A DNA stretch of 64,000 nt from Xenorhabdus miraniensis. Its GTDB lineage: Bacteria; Pseudomonadota; Gammaproteobacteria; Enterobacterales; Enterobacteriaceae. The translations under genes were made by a program, and so were the position numbers. Below the pieces are notes generated by a model that made no database searches, had not been told where the DNA came from, and saw only the letters and a program-made list of their open reading frames with translations. Below are positions 38,012 through 48,420 of this stretch, one piece after another (within the stretch, counting starts at the first letter, position 1; the number at the start of each line of letters is the position of its first letter). The DNA lies in contig NZ_NITZ01000015.1 in assembly GCF_002632615.1 (NCBI RefSeq), positions 62,001 to 126,000 of the forward strand. The letters run 5' to 3'.

Positions 38012-38706
38012 ATCTTGAAAAAAGATAGCAGAGCGTTGATAAACGCTCCGCTGGAAAATTACGCATTAAATATTTCGAGAAAAAGGTCAGCAAATATTCT
38101 ATATCTATTATTAGATTAAATACACCTGGGAATTTAGGCGAATAAAAGCAGTTAATAAGATTATTATTCTTATCGTATCCACAATTTTTTAATTCTAAAT
38201 TATCTGAGGAATTATAAAATTCCAATTGAGAATAATTTTCTACATACACCTTCCCTTTAATCCAAATATAAAAAATTTGCCTCTCTATCTATGATAAAAG
38301 GAGGGATACTACGAACTCTAAGCAAAAAATAAAACCAATCTTAAATAAGAAATAGCTCGCAAATACATATCAATCACTCCAAAAATGGAATTTTTTGGCA
38401 TCATATTACTATTTATCAGAAATATATTTTTTATATTCATCATATCGAATTTCTCCTTCGAATTCTGATACCGCTAAACATATCTCTTTATTTGTAGATA
38501 ATGTGCAAAATATTCTCACCAAATAAGCTCATTTTGCATTCAATGAGTGATCTGTATTCCATTTTTGCAATCCAATTCAGATTTTACTTGCCTGTTTTTT
38601 GATCGCAATCTATTTATTGCTCAACAATACAAACACAATGAATTAACAATAAACACATTTAAACCAACAATAAAACAACACCGTATTTTTCACGGAGAAG
38701 TAGAAT
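38012..38706. other. AT-rich region, possible gene remnant
   Basis: 695 bases with no supported gene. On the minus strand 38053-38260 reads as a protein-like but unrecognised stretch (DKNNNLINCFYSPKFPGVFN), and a minus-strand terminator follows at 38016-38052, hinting at a decayed minus-strand gene. The right part (38250-38700) is very AT-rich and probably holds the promoter of the DUF969 gene, preceded by GGAGAAGTAGAAT. Confidence 0.35.
38016..38052 (-). terminator. Minus-strand terminator-like hairpin
   Basis: Imperfect 11-base stem AGCAGAGCGTT (38027-38037) / AACGCTCCGCT (38042-38052) with a four-base loop; the six-T run follows on the minus strand (plus 38017-38022). It could also act as a hairpin for the PAS-LuxR gene ending at 38011. 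Confidence 0.6.
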
Positions 38707-39435
38707 ATGCAGCACACTATCAATTTTTGGCCCCTCATCGGGATTGCCGTCATTATCATTGGTTTTATCATCAGATTTAATCCTGTTCTGGTTGTTACCG
38801 TTGCCGGCCTCGTCACTGGGCTGTCAGCCCAAATGCCATTCGTCGATATTCTGGAAAAGCTAGGTTCAGGGTTTATTAGTACACTAAATCTGATGCTGAC
38901 AATTTTGTTCCCCTTGGTCATCACTGGCCTGTTGGAAAGACATGGGTTAAAAGAACATGCCCAAAAATCGATTGCTCATATCAAAACTGCCACTACCGGA
39001 AGGTTATTAATTATCTATCTGTTTATACGTGAAACTACCGCCGCATTGGGGTTAACCAGTTTAGGTGGTCATCCACAAATGGTTCGCCCTTTACTCGCGC
39101 CTATGGCAGAAGGTGCGGCTGAAAACCAATATGGTGAATTACCGGATTCAGTCCGCCATCGCATTCGAGCTATGTCCGCTGCAACGGATAATACAGGTCT
39201 GTTCTTTGGTGAAGATATTTTTGTCGCCTTTGGGGCAATTATTTTTATGCACAATTTCATGCTGGAATCGGGTGGCATTCAAACCGAACCGCTGCATATT
39301 GCCCTTTGGGGTATTCCCACTGCCATTTGTGCTTTTCTTATCCATTCTGTTCGTCTGTATCGCCTGGATTACCGCCTTGCCAATGAACTTAGCTCTTTGA
39401 ATCACGCCCGTACAAACAGCAAGGAGGCAAGATAA
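38707..39435 (+). CDS. DUF969 family membrane protein
   Basis: 242-residue integral membrane protein of family DUF969, always or nearly always beside a DUF979 gene. Hydrophobic helices span most of the length (INFWPLIGIAVIIIGFIIRF at the start), with conserved LIYLFIRETTAALGLTSLGGHPQMVRPLL and AAENQYG in the middle. Together with DUF979 it probably forms a two-part transporter; neighbouring pcp suggests pyroglutamate or related peptides as substrate. That is inference from context. It shares one base with the next gene. Confidence 0.8.
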   Translation: MQHTINFWPLIGIAVIIIGFIIRFNPVLVVTVAGLVTGLSAQMPFVDILEKLGSGFISTLNLMLTILFPLVITGLLERHGLKEHAQKSIAHIKTATTGRLLIIYLFIRETTAALGLTSLGGHPQMVRPLLAPMAEGAAENQYGELPDSVRHRIRAMSAATDNTGLFFGEDIFVAFGAIIFMHNFMLESGGIQTEPLHIALWGIPTAICAFLIHSVRLYRLDYRLANELSSLNHARTNSKEAR

Positions 39436-40451
39436 TGTTTCAATTACAATATCTCTATGTGCTGGCTGGGCTGCTCTTACTGGCTGTTGCTATTATGTCA
39501 TGGCGTGATAAAGCCAACCCTCGCCGCTTAACAACAGGCTTATTCTGGGCACTGTATGGTTTAATTTTCCTGGTGGGGAAATGGAGCGGCCATCTGGCGG
39601 CTATCTGGATCAGTGATGAAGCCCACGCCCAGAAAACCGCCCATATCAGTGTTGGTGTGCTGGTCGTTGTTATGGCGCTGCTGGCAGGATTCGGTGGAGT
39701 GCGTTTGGGAAACTATCACCAACGTACACCAGAACAACGGCAGGAAAGTGCTGATCGTCTTGGTCACCGGTTATTTTTGCCCGCCCTGCTGATCCCTGTC
39801 GTCACAGTGCTAGGAGTGCTAATGTTTAACCACATTCCCGGCTTACCGCAGGCTGTATTTGGTGAAGGTAATCACTCCACGCTGGTAACACTCTTTTCCA
39901 TTACTCTTGGTTGCCTGATTGGATTAATTATCGCGTTACGCATGAGCCGCGATACCATCACACAGCCTATACAGGAAACTCGCCGCCTGTTGGATTCCAT
40001 TGGCTGTGTATTTATTTTGCCTCAGATCTTGGCAACTCTCGGATTGTTATTCACTGCAGCCGGTGTGGGTACGGTGATTTCTCACTTAACTGAAAATTAT
40101 TTGTATGTCGATAATCGTTTTATTGCAGTGGTAACGTATGTCTTTGGCATGGCTCTGCTGACCATGATAATGGGAAATGCTTTCGCCGCTTTCCCGATTA
40201 TCACTGCCGGTATTGGTATCCCCATTCTGATTTTACAGCACGATGGTAATCCCGCAGTTATGGCGGCCATCGGGATGTTTTCCGGTTATTGTGGAACGTT
40301 GATGACACCTATGGCAGCGAATTTCAATATCGTTCCCGCAGCACTGTTAGAGTTGCCTGATCGCAATGCCGTTATCAAGGCTCAGATTCCCACAGGATGT
40401 GCTTTACTTATTACCAATGTGTTCTTGCTCTATTTTCTAATGTTCTTATAA
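39435..40451 (+). CDS. DUF979 family membrane protein
   Basis: 338-residue integral membrane protein of family DUF979 with about ten helices and conserved stretches such as MGNAFAAFPIITAGIGIPILI and GYCGTLMTPMAANFNIVPAALLEL, reminiscent of anion permeases. AAGGAGG precedes its ATG, which overlaps the DUF969 stop (TAATG). It ends 20 bases before pcp. Likely partner of DUF969 in transport. Confidence 0.8.
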   Translation: MFQLQYLYVLAGLLLLAVAIMSWRDKANPRRLTTGLFWALYGLIFLVGKWSGHLAAIWISDEAHAQKTAHISVGVLVVVMALLAGFGGVRLGNYHQRTPEQRQESADRLGHRLFLPALLIPVVTVLGVLMFNHIPGLPQAVFGEGNHSTLVTLFSITLGCLIGLIIALRMSRDTITQPIQETRRLLDSIGCVFILPQILATLGLLFTAAGVGTVISHLTENYLYVDNRFIAVVTYVFGMALLTMIMGNAFAAFPIITAGIGIPILILQHDGNPAVMAAIGMFSGYCGTLMTPMAANFNIVPAALLELPDRNAVIKAQIPTGCALLITNVFLLYFLMFL

Positions 40452-40471
40452 AACAACAAAAAGGAATCGTC

Positions 40472-41119
40472 ATGAAAACTATTTTAGTCACTGGTTTTGA
40501 GCCTTTCGGAGGAGATAGGATCAATCCATCATGGGAAGCCATCAAACCATTACAGGGTTGCCAAGTCGCTGATGCGATTATTGAAGTTTGCCAACTCCCC
40601 TGTATTTTTGATACCGCTTTGCAACATCTCCATACAGCTATTGACCGGACTCAGCCAGAATTGGTGATTTCAGTAGGGCAGGCAGGAGGCAGGGCAGATA
40701 TCAGCGTAGAACGCGTCGCAATTAATATCAATGATGCCAATATTCCCGATAATAAAGGGAACCAGCCGATTGATACTCCTGTTATTTCCGGTGGCCCTGT
40801 AGCATATTTATCTAACTTACCGATCAAAACTATGGTTAATACGTTGAGGAAGGCAGGAATTCCTGCATCAGTTTCCCAAACTGCCGGTACTTTTGTTTGC
40901 AATCATGTGATGTATGGTTTATTGCATTATTTAACACAAAATTACCCCCTTACACGTGGAGGATTTATCCATGTTCCTTATCTTCCAGAACAAGCCAAAA
41001 TCCTCTTTGATACACCAAGCATGACGCTAGAATTGATGGCAATGGCACTAAAAATAGCTATTGAAACTGCATGGGAAAATAAATCTGATACTGTTGTAAC
41101 GGGCGGCGCTATACACTAA
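40472..41119 (+). CDS. pcp: Pyrrolidone-carboxylate peptidase
   Basis: Cysteine peptidase (family C15) that removes N-terminal pyroglutamate from peptides. The 215 residues have the family start LVTGFEPFGGDRINPSWEA, the Glu region GQAGGRADISVER, the nucleophile Cys in GTFVCNHVMYGLLHY and the catalytic His in GGFIHVPYLPEQ. AAGGAATCG precedes the ATG at 40472. It forms an operon with DUF969 and DUF979, an association found in other bacteria. E. coli K-12 has no gene here. Confidence 0.93.
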   Translation: MKTILVTGFEPFGGDRINPSWEAIKPLQGCQVADAIIEVCQLPCIFDTALQHLHTAIDRTQPELVISVGQAGGRADISVERVAININDANIPDNKGNQPIDTPVISGGPVAYLSNLPIKTMVNTLRKAGIPASVSQTAGTFVCNHVMYGLLHYLTQNYPLTRGGFIHVPYLPEQAKILFDTPSMTLELMAMALKIAIETAWENKSDTVVTGGAIH

Positions 41120-41162
41120 GAAATGTACGCATTAAGAGAATAAATCAGTACAGGAAATAGAC

Positions 41163-41184
41163 TAGCCACTGAATACAGTGGCTA
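41163..41184. terminator. Hairpin between convergent pcp and pgpA
   Basis: Nine-base arms TAGCCACTG / CAGTGGCTA with a four-base loop, in the 98-base convergent spacer. T content after the stem is modest. It marks the right edge of the accessory block. Confidence 0.55.
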
Positions 41185-41217
41185 ATCAGAAAAACGCGAC
41201 ATTAGAAATGTTATATA

Positions 41218-41730
41218 TCAGAAAGGCAATATTTGGTAGAAATTCAACAGCCAGATAACCACAACCGCAAAAATTGCCGCGATAATGTCATCCAGCATGA
41301 TGCCAACTCCGCCTTTTACATAGCGGTCAAACCAGCGAATCGGCCACGGCTTCCACATATCAAAAATACGGAACACCACAAAGCCTACTAAAATCCACTG
41401 CCAGTTGAGCACAGGAATTGCCATCAATGTGATCCACATACCGATGAATTCATCCCAGACCACGCAACCCGGATCTTCCACATTCATGGCATCGGCAGCT
41501 TTTTGACAAATCACACAACCAATGACAGTTCCTAACAAGATAGCTACCCATATTCCCCATGCAGGCAATTGCACCAGCAATAACCAGAAAGGGATCGCCG
41601 CCACTGAGCCCATCGTGCCCGGTATAATCGGCGATAAGCCACTACCGAACCCTGTAGCCAATAAATGCCACGGATTGCTCATTTTTAAGCGGCGCTTTGC
41701 ATCATCCATGCGTTCCCTCCGTTTGGTCAT
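41218..41730 (-). CDS. pgpA: Phosphatidylglycerophosphatase A
   Basis: Inner-membrane phosphatase that dephosphorylates phosphatidylglycerol phosphate. The 170 residues (E. coli 172) retain [40 protein letters not shown] and [17 protein letters not shown], with several membrane helices. Its start overlaps the end of thiL by 29 bases, as expected for a coupled pair; the E. coli start aligns with 41730. Confidence 0.96.
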   Translation of the reverse strand: MTKRRERMDDAKRRLKMSNPWHLLATGFGSGLSPIIPGTMGSVAAIPFWLLLVQLPAWGIWVAILLGTVIGCVICQKAADAMNVEDPGCVVWDEFIGMWITLMAIPVLNWQWILVGFVVFRIFDMWKPWPIRWFDRYVKGGVGIMLDDIIAAIFAVVVIWLLNFYQILPF

Positions 41731-42751
41731 TTTCCTCTTGCTGTGCTGCTGAACAAGGTGGTGCTACAGGTTTTTTATCAGTTTTAAAATGGTCAAAACC
41801 ATTCAGATTCAGCTCAATTTCTTCGTTATGATTAAAATAGCGGATACCTTCTGATTCAGGCCTGATTTGCCCGATACAACAAAAACTCGCACCAGAATGG
41901 GCCAATGCCATATTTAACGCACCACGGTTCAGCTCAGGTACAGTAAAGCACAATTCATAATCTTCACCACCGCTCAGCGCCCATTTCAACGCCTGCTCAG
42001 GGGTAACATATTGCTGCATAGCTTCCGAGTAAGGCAGCGTATCCAGATTAATACGCGCACCACATTGGCTGGCTGTCAGAATATGGTTGAGATCAGAAAT
42101 TAAACCATCGGACAGATCAATGGCGGAAGAAGCAAGATCGCGCAATGCCTGCCCTTGTAGAACCCGAGGTTGTGGACGGAGATGACGTTTGACCAACCAA
42201 TTATAGATCGCTGCATCCTCCACCGTCAGGCGATCTTGCAACAGAGCAAGCCCCGCAGCACTATCCCCCAGTGTTCCGGTTACATAAATCCAGTCACCAT
42301 TTTTCGCACCCGCACGGCGCAGTGCCCTGCCCGCCGGAACCAAACCATGTACGGTTAACGTCAAACTCATGGGGCCTTTCGTCGTATCCCCACCGATCAA
42401 CTGCATACCATAATAATTCAGTTGCTCAAACAAACTGTCACTGAATCGCTTTAACCAATCCTCATTGACATCAGGTAGCGTTAAAGCCAATGATGCCCAA
42501 GCGGGATCTGCCCCAACAGCGGCCAAATCACTGATATTGACAGCCAGTGCCTTATAGGCCAAATCTTCCGGTGAGATGTCAGGGAGAAAATGAACGCCGG
42601 CAACCAACGTATCTGTAGTCACCGCTAATTCTTGCTTATCTGCAACGGTCATCAGCGCACAATCATCGCCAATCCCGAGATTGACATCACGGCGGCGGCT
42701 AACATGGCGATTGAAATAACGTGCAATGAGGTCAAATTCACCACATGCCAT
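41702..42751 (-). CDS. thiL: Thiamine-monophosphate kinase
   Basis: ATP-dependent kinase making thiamine diphosphate from thiamine monophosphate. The 349 residues contain [42 protein letters not shown] and [13 protein letters not shown]. The product is about 24 residues longer than E. coli ThiL because of a C-terminal tail rich in Lys, Ala and Gln that overlaps pgpA. The ATG at 42751 ([13 protein letters not shown]) matches E. coli; upstream residues are not conserved. Confidence 0.96.
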   Translation of the reverse strand: MACGEFDLIARYFNRHVSRRRDVNLGIGDDCALMTVADKQELAVTTDTLVAGVHFLPDISPEDLAYKALAVNISDLAAVGADPAWASLALTLPDVNEDWLKRFSDSLFEQLNYYGMQLIGGDTTKGPMSLTLTVHGLVPAGRALRRAGAKNGDWIYVTGTLGDSAAGLALLQDRLTVEDAAIYNWLVKRHLRPQPRVLQGQALRDLASSAIDLSDGLISDLNHILTASQCGARINLDTLPYSEAMQQYVTPEQALKWALSGGEDYELCFTVPELNRGALNMALAHSGASFCCIGQIRPESEGIRYFNHNEEIELNLNGFDHFKTDKKPVAPPCSAAQQEENDQTEGTHG

Positions 42752-42788
42752 AGTAGAATTCCAAAAAGTGACTAACGATGAGCACACA

Positions 42789-42806
42789 AGGCCGGGGAAC
42801 CGGCCT
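42789..42806. repeat. GC-rich hairpin in the thiL-nusB spacer
   Basis: Seven-base arms AGGCCGG / CCGGCCT with a four-base GGAA loop. No T run. Likely an mRNA structure between nusB and thiL in the operon. Confidence 0.5.
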
Positions 42807-42852
42807 CATCAGTAGAATCATCGAGTTATAATGGGGAACTCCTGGCAAGCAA

Positions 42853-43269
42853 TCACTTTTTCTTGCGTGCTGCCGGGCCAGCTTTATCCAACACCCCATT
42901 CACGAATTTATGGCTATCTTCAGCGCCAAACACTTTTGCCAGTTCGATGCCTTCATTAATAGCCACTTTGTAGGGAACATCATCACGAAAGCTTAGTTCA
43001 AACATTGCAACGCGCAAGATGGCTTTTTCTACCTGACCTAACTCTTCGAGCTGGCGTGAAAGATAAGGAGCCATCAACGCATCCAATTTTGTAGCATTGA
43101 CCGCTACCCCGGACAGCAATTCACGGAAATAGGTGACATCAACACCAGTTACGTCCTGCTCTGACAGAAACTGCAATTCAACATCAGCAATGCTGTTTTT
43201 GGATAATTGCCATGAATAAATTGCCTGAACAGCACACTCACGAGCACGACGACGAGCAGCAGGTTTCAC
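42853..43269 (-). CDS. nusB: Transcription antitermination factor NusB
   Basis: RNA-binding protein that with NusE (S10) recognises boxA in rRNA leader transcripts for antitermination. The 138 residues start from GTG (as in E. coli) with [22 protein letters not shown], the Arg-rich helix that contacts boxA, and include [28 protein letters not shown]. Lies 28 bases after ribE on the same strand. Confidence 0.97.
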   Translation of the reverse strand: MKPAARRRARECAVQAIYSWQLSKNSIADVELQFLSEQDVTGVDVTYFRELLSGVAVNATKLDALMAPYLSRQLEELGQVEKAILRVAMFELSFRDDVPYKVAINEGIELAKVFGAEDSHKFVNGVLDKAGPAARKKK

Positions 43270-43297
43270 AAAATTCCCCTTAATTAAAACTAAAAAT

Positions 43298-43768
43298 TCA
43301 GCCTTTGATGGCTTTGATTACATTAATCATTTCCAATGCGGTTAAGGCAGCTTCTGCACCCTTATTACCCGCTTTAGTGCCAGCGCGTTCAATCGCCTGT
43401 TCAATATTTTCAGTCGTCAGAACACCAAATGTGACAGGAATGTCGCTGGACATTGCCACGTTGGACAAACCAGAGCTGCACTCGCCAGCAACATATTCGA
43501 AGTGGGCTGTACCGCCACGGATAACAGTACCCAAAGCGATAACCGCATCATATTTTTTGGACTCAGCCAGTGCCTTGACTGTCAACGGCAGTTCATAAGC
43601 ACCCGGTACCCATACTACGGTGATATTGTCTGAAGAAACCTGACCGATGCGGTCCAGCGCATCCACGGCCCCTTCCAGCAGGCTGTCATTAATGAAGTTG
43701 TTAAAGCGGGCAATCGCAATAGCGATACGTGCTTCAGGAGCTGCAACAACACCTTTGATTACGTTCAT
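43298..43768 (-). CDS. ribE: 6,7-dimethyl-8-ribityllumazine synthase
   Basis: Penultimate enzyme of riboflavin synthesis, forming the 60-mer lumazine synthase capsid in many bacteria (ribE in E. coli naming, ribH elsewhere). The 156 residues include [44 protein letters not shown] with the conserved catalytic His, and [17 protein letters not shown]. It lies between ribD and nusB. Confidence 0.97.
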   Translation of the reverse strand: MNVIKGVVAAPEARIAIAIARFNNFINDSLLEGAVDALDRIGQVSSDNITVVWVPGAYELPLTVKALAESKKYDAVIALGTVIRGGTAHFEYVAGECSSGLSNVAMSSDIPVTFGVLTTENIEQAIERAGTKAGNKGAEAALTALEMINVIKAIKG

Positions 43769-43866
43769 AGCCTTCCTTATATCTTATTCATATCCGCAGG
43801 GGCGCGGATCTTACCACATTCTTTTTCTCTGCGTCTTGATTTATGGCCATACTAAAATCAAAACAC

Positions 43867-44988
43867 CTAGAGCGGCCGCAAGCGAAGACGCACATCAGGG
43901 CCAATCTGTTTTACATCAAACAGCGTAAATTCAGGCGCATCCGATAATCTTTGCAATTCAGGAATAGCAAACAATCCACGGGCATTATTTCCCAGCACCT
44001 TAGGCGCGATATAAAGGATCAATTCATCTACCAGCCCCAATGATAACAACGCCCCGGCCAGAGCAGGGCCGCATTCCGCCCAGACTGAATTTACCTGACG
44101 CTTACCCAGTTGCATCAACAACAACACCAAATCAACACCATCACCATGTGCCGGCAATAAAATTTGTTCGACGTGATCAGGCCATTGCTGTTCATCTTTG
44201 TCAGTATCCAACAAGTTAGTACGTGCTAACCAACATTGCCCTGTTTGCCGGATAACTTGATGTTGTGGCGTCACGCGATTCTGGCTATCAGTAATGATAC
44301 GGATTGGCTGGCGAAGACGTTCTTGGGGATAAACCGCTTGCGTATCAGCATCCAATTCATTCCAACGGACAGTCAGTGAAGGATCATCCGCCAATACTGT
44401 TGCACTGGAGCTCAAAATGGCGCTGCACTGCGCTCGCAATTTCTGCACATCCTGACGCGCTTCAGGTGAAGTAATCCACTTACTTTCTCCCGAGGCCAAC
44501 GCAGTACGGCCATCCAATGAGGCTCCCAGTTTCAATTGCAGGTAAGGGAAACTGGTACGCATACGTTTAAGAAAACCTTTATTCAAGGATTCCGCCTGCG
44601 CCATCATCAGGCCATGCTCGACAGTGATACCCGCCTGCTGCAATTTATACAAGCCGCGTCCAGCCACTTGGGGATTGGGATCTTGCATCGCTACCACAAC
44701 ACGACTTAATCCCGCAGCAATCAAAGCATCAGCACAGGGCGGTGTTTTGCCATGGTGACTGCATGGCTCAAGCGTGACATAAGCTGTAGCGCCTTTCGCT
44801 TTTTCACCTGCCATACGAAGGGCATGAACCTCTGCATGCGGTTCACCAGCTCGTAAATGAAAACCTTCCCCGACTATCTGATCATCTTTAACGATGACAC
44901 AACCTACATTTGGATTCGGAGAAGTTGTAAAACGCCCCTGTTGCGCCAATTCCAGCGCTCGGGACATATATATTTCATCGAGTGTCAT
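43867..44988 (-). CDS. ribD: Riboflavin biosynthesis deaminase/reductase RibD
   Basis: Two-domain enzyme: N-terminal diaminohydroxyphosphoribosylaminopyrimidine deaminase with zinc motifs HAEVHALR and PCSHHGKTPPC, and C-terminal 5-amino-6-(5-phosphoribosylamino)uracil reductase (from about residue 145, LKLGASLDGRTALASGESKWIT to SVWAECGPALAGALL). The 373 residues match the E. coli length (367) closely. It is five bases downstream of nrdR. Confidence 0.97.
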   Translation of the reverse strand: MTLDEIYMSRALELAQQGRFTTSPNPNVGCVIVKDDQIVGEGFHLRAGEPHAEVHALRMAGEKAKGATAYVTLEPCSHHGKTPPCADALIAAGLSRVVVAMQDPNPQVAGRGLYKLQQAGITVEHGLMMAQAESLNKGFLKRMRTSFPYLQLKLGASLDGRTALASGESKWITSPEARQDVQKLRAQCSAILSSSATVLADDPSLTVRWNELDADTQAVYPQERLRQPIRIITDSQNRVTPQHQVIRQTGQCWLARTNLLDTDKDEQQWPDHVEQILLPAHGDGVDLVLLLMQLGKRQVNSVWAECGPALAGALLSLGLVDELILYIAPKVLGNNARGLFAIPELQRLSDAPEFTLFDVKQIGPDVRLRLRPL

Positions 44989-44993
44989 GGTAT

Positions 44994-45443
44994 TTAGTCT
45001 TGTAATTTGGCTATCTCTTCGCCGAATTCACGAATATCTTCAAAGCTGCGGTAAACAGATGCAAAACGGATATACGCCACCTTGTCCAGTTTCTTCAGCG
45101 CATCCATAACAAAATTTCCAATCATCTTGGACGGAATTTCACGTTCACCGGTTGCCCGCACTTGTGATTTGATATGGCTAATCGCCGTTTCCACATCATC
45201 AGAGCTGACAGGGCGTTTTTCAAGTGCCTTTTGCATGCCACGACGCAATTTTTCTTCGTCGAAAGGCTCCCGAATATCATCACTTTTAATGACCCGTGGC
45301 ATCACCAGTTCTGCAATTTCAAATGTAGTGAAGCGTTCATGACATTCTAGGCACTGACGGCGACGGCGCACTTGTGAGCCATCCCCAACCAGACGGGAAT
45401 CAATAACTTTAGTATCAACGGCTGCGCAAAATGGGCAATGCAT
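44994..45443 (-). CDS. nrdR: Transcriptional repressor NrdR
   Basis: Zinc-ribbon plus ATP-cone repressor of ribonucleotide reductase genes, sensing dATP/ATP. The 149 residues hold CPFC and CLEC zinc pairs in the first 40 residues, [17 protein letters not shown], and the ATP-cone ([29 protein letters not shown]). First gene of the nrdR-ribD-ribE-nusB-thiL-pgpA series, as in E. coli. Confidence 0.97.
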   Translation of the reverse strand: MHCPFCAAVDTKVIDSRLVGDGSQVRRRRQCLECHERFTTFEIAELVMPRVIKSDDIREPFDEEKLRRGMQKALEKRPVSSDDVETAISHIKSQVRATGEREIPSKMIGNFVMDALKKLDKVAYIRFASVYRSFEDIREFGEEIAKLQD

Positions 45444-45497
45444 ATCGTTTCCTGACAGTTAACCGAAGGAGTAACAGTGTACCTTGAAGTGATGATG

Positions 45498-45533
45498 AAA
45501 AACACCCTGTCAGTAAGTACTCACAGAGTGTTT
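45498..45533 (-). terminator. Terminator of the yajC-secD-secF operon
   Basis: Read on the minus strand: AAACAC, then CTGT and ACAG inner pairs, then GTGTTT followed by TTCATC. It lies 33 bases past the secF stop and separates it from nrdR. Confidence 0.7.
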
Positions 45534-45565
45534 AAGCGATATCAGAGCTCGATCATGCTAAATCG

Positions 45566-46534
45566 TTAAGGAAGAATAGAAGGCTGATCCGCCCCTTCTT
45601 TCTCAACTTTCTGCTGAATCATATGCTCACGCTTCATGCCCAACTTCAGAGCCAGTGCAGAAGCAACATAGATGGAAGACACTGTACCGATAGAAACACC
45701 GATTAACATTGCCAGTGAGAAGCCTTTCAACATTTCACCACCGAAAATGTACAGCATCAGTACAACCAACAATGTGGTTGCAGAAGTCATGATCGTACGG
45801 CTCAGAGTCTGAGTCAGGGAGACGTTCATGATTTCATAAGACGTACCACGGCGGATTTTACGGAAGTTCTCACGAATACGATCCGACACCACGATACTAT
45901 CGTTCAATGAATAGCCGATAACGGACATCAACGATGCGACGATAGTCAGATCAATCTCAATGTGGAACAACGACAGAACGCCCAATGTAATGATCACGTC
46001 ATGCGCAAGCGCGATAACCGCCCCTAATGCCAGACGCCATTCAAAGCGGAAACCAACATAGATCAGGATACAGATCAGGGCAACCAATAATGCCATCGCT
46101 CCGGTTTGTGCCAATTCACTTCCCACACTTGGGCCGACGAACTCCACACGCTTAACCTTGGCATCTTTATCGATATCCTGGTTAATAACCGAAATAACCT
46201 TATTACCCAGTTCTTGCCCTGCATTCCCTTCCACTGGCGGCATACGAACCATCACATCACGGCTGCTGCCAAAATTTTGCAAAAGTGGTTCAACAAATCC
46301 ATTCTGTGTCAGGCTTGCACGCATCTTGTCAAGATCCGCAGGCTTACTCAGGTTCACCTCAATTACCGTACCACCGGTAAAATCAAGCCCCCAGTTAAAC
46401 CCGCGAACACCGACTATCACGATGGAAGCGATCAATAACAGGAATGAAATCCCAAAGGCAACGTTGTCCCAGCGCATAAAGTCGATCACTTTACGCCCGT
46501 AGTTTAATTGTTCAACAGTATAATCCTGTGCCAC
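45566..46534 (-). CDS. secF: Protein translocase subunit SecF
   Basis: Inner-membrane RND-type partner of SecD that uses the proton gradient to help complete protein export through SecYEG. The 322 residues have FDFTGGT-like [12 protein letters not shown], a periplasmic domain, and helices with [26 protein letters not shown] and [17 protein letters not shown]. The GTG at 46534 is chosen: AAGGAG lies six bases upstream, overlapping the secD stop, and E. coli secF also uses GTG. Confidence 0.97.
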   Translation of the reverse strand: MAQDYTVEQLNYGRKVIDFMRWDNVAFGISFLLLIASIVIVGVRGFNWGLDFTGGTVIEVNLSKPADLDKMRASLTQNGFVEPLLQNFGSSRDVMVRMPPVEGNAGQELGNKVISVINQDIDKDAKVKRVEFVGPSVGSELAQTGAMALLVALICILIYVGFRFEWRLALGAVIALAHDVIITLGVLSLFHIEIDLTIVASLMSVIGYSLNDSIVVSDRIRENFRKIRRGTSYEIMNVSLTQTLSRTIMTSATTLLVVLMLYIFGGEMLKGFSLAMLIGVSIGTVSSIYVASALALKLGMKREHMIQQKVEKEGADQPSILP

Positions 46535-46544
46535 AACGTGCTCC

Positions 46545-48392
46545 TTAAATTGACAACTTATTGATACGCTTGCCACCGTACAGCAAGTTCACGATTGCAC
46601 GAGTTCCTACAATAGCAGTGAACATGGAAGTCGCCACACCAATACTGGTAGTAATCGCAAAGCCCTTGATAGAGCCTGTGCCCACGGCATACAGAATAAC
46701 GGCTGTAATCAGCGTAGTCAGGTTTGCGTCGATGATACTGGAGAACGCGCCTTTATAGCCTTCGTGAATCGCTTGCTGTACCGTACGGCCATTACGCAGC
46801 TCTTCTTTGATACGTTCGTTTATCAACACGTTCGCATCCACAGCTACGGCAAGTGTCAGGACGATACCCGCAATCCCCGGCATGGTCAGCGTCGCTCCCG
46901 GCAACAGGGACATGATACCGACGATCAGCACCAGGTTAGCCAGCAGTGCACTACTCGCAATCAGACCAAACTTGCGATAATAAAGGATCATGAACAAGAT
47001 AGACGCAATCAGGCCCCATAAACACGCCTCAAGACCCTGCTCGATATTCTGCAAGCCCAGAGTTGGCCCAATAGTACGCTCTTCGACAATCTGAATTGGT
47101 GCAATCAATGCACCCGCACGTAGCAACAGCGACAACTGGCGAGCTTCGGCAGGATTGCCGATGCCAGTGATACGGAAACTGTTACCCAAACGTGACTGAA
47201 TGGTGGCAATGTTAATGACTTCTTCTTTCTTAACCAAGATCGCACGACCATTGGCATCTTTCTTACCGCTGTCCTTATATTCCACAAACAGCGTTGCCAT
47301 CGGTTTTTGCAGATTATCTTTGGTGAAATTGGACATCGCCGTGCCACCCGCACTATCCAGAGAAATATTCACCTGCGGATAACCGTTCTCATCCGTGCTG
47401 GACGTGGAATCAGTAATATGATCGCCTGTCAGAATAACACGCTTGTACAAGACAACAGGGCTGCCATCACGGGTATATTTCAATTCTGAATCAGCCGGAA
47501 TTCGGCCAGACAGTGCTGCATTCTGGTCAACATTACTATTCACCAGACGGAATTCCAATGTTGCGGTTGCACCGAGGATCTCTTTAGCGCGGGCTGTATC
47601 CTGGATACCCGGCAGTTCAACGACGATACGATCTGCACCCTGACGCTGCACCAAAGGCTCCGCAACCCCCAATTGGTTTACGCGGTTACGCAGAATAGTA
47701 ATGTTCTGCTGTACTGCATAAGAACGGGCTTCACGCAGACGTTCATCACTCATGACAACTTTCAGAGTACTGTTGGCGCCAGTAGAGAACACTAAATCAC
47801 GGTGGCGAGGTTCAAGGTAGCTTTCCGCTTTGGAACGCGCATCGTTATCACGGAAACGAACTTCAACACCGTAATTATCAATTTTGCGGATAGTAGAATA
47901 AGCAATGCCCTGATCACGCAGTTCAGAGCGCAGGCTATCAATATTTTGTTCCTGTAACTTACTCAGTGCGGTTTCCATATCCACTTCCATCAAGAAGTGA
48001 ACACCACCACGCAGGTCAAGCCCCAGTTTCATAGGCTCAGCGCTGATTGCCCTTAACCAGACAGGCGTTGCAGGCGCGAGGTTCAATGCCACGACATACT
48101 GTTCGCCCAATGCAGAAACCAGTGCTTCACGAGCACGGAGCTGCACATCAGTGCTGTTAAAACGAGCAAGGATAGCCCCATTTTCTAATGCAATGGACTT
48201 GCTCTGGATTTGATCTTTTTCTAAAACATTACGGACTTGGTCCAGCGTTTTTTCACTGGCGGCGATGCCTCGCGCGCCAGTGATTTGTACAGCCGGATCC
48301 TCACCATAAAGGTTGGGAAGTGCATAAAGCAAACCGATGAGGATCGCAGCGATCAGCATCAGATACTTCCACAAAGGATAACGGTTCAACAC
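46545..48392 (-). CDS. secD: Protein translocase subunit SecD
   Basis: Larger subunit of the SecDF translocation motor: an N-terminal helix, a big periplasmic domain (with [16 protein letters not shown] and [18 protein letters not shown]) and five further helices with the D-E and [20 protein letters not shown] motif, containing the Asp needed for proton use. The 615 residues match E. coli. It starts with GTG, as in E. coli, 28 bases after yajC. Confidence 0.97.
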   Translation of the reverse strand: MLNRYPLWKYLMLIAAILIGLLYALPNLYGEDPAVQITGARGIAASEKTLDQVRNVLEKDQIQSKSIALENGAILARFNSTDVQLRAREALVSALGEQYVVALNLAPATPVWLRAISAEPMKLGLDLRGGVHFLMEVDMETALSKLQEQNIDSLRSELRDQGIAYSTIRKIDNYGVEVRFRDNDARSKAESYLEPRHRDLVFSTGANSTLKVVMSDERLREARSYAVQQNITILRNRVNQLGVAEPLVQRQGADRIVVELPGIQDTARAKEILGATATLEFRLVNSNVDQNAALSGRIPADSELKYTRDGSPVVLYKRVILTGDHITDSTSSTDENGYPQVNISLDSAGGTAMSNFTKDNLQKPMATLFVEYKDSGKKDANGRAILVKKEEVINIATIQSRLGNSFRITGIGNPAEARQLSLLLRAGALIAPIQIVEERTIGPTLGLQNIEQGLEACLWGLIASILFMILYYRKFGLIASSALLANLVLIVGIMSLLPGATLTMPGIAGIVLTLAVAVDANVLINERIKEELRNGRTVQQAIHEGYKGAFSSIIDANLTTLITAVILYAVGTGSIKGFAITTSIGVATSMFTAIVGTRAIVNLLYGGKRINKLSI

Positions 48393-48420
48393 GGCAGTTC
48401 CCTTCGGGAAAATCAGAAAA

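Noticed and set aside
37947..38249. 100-codon minus-strand open frame overlapping the second PAS-LuxR gene
   Set aside because: It runs through a terminator hairpin and into a conserved gene; at most its first half could be a remnant, which is reported as a finding.
43769..43866. Search for an FMN riboswitch near the rib genes
   Set aside because: The ribD-ribE gap is under 100 bases and shows no RFN-like conserved helices; the genes lie inside an operon led by nrdR.
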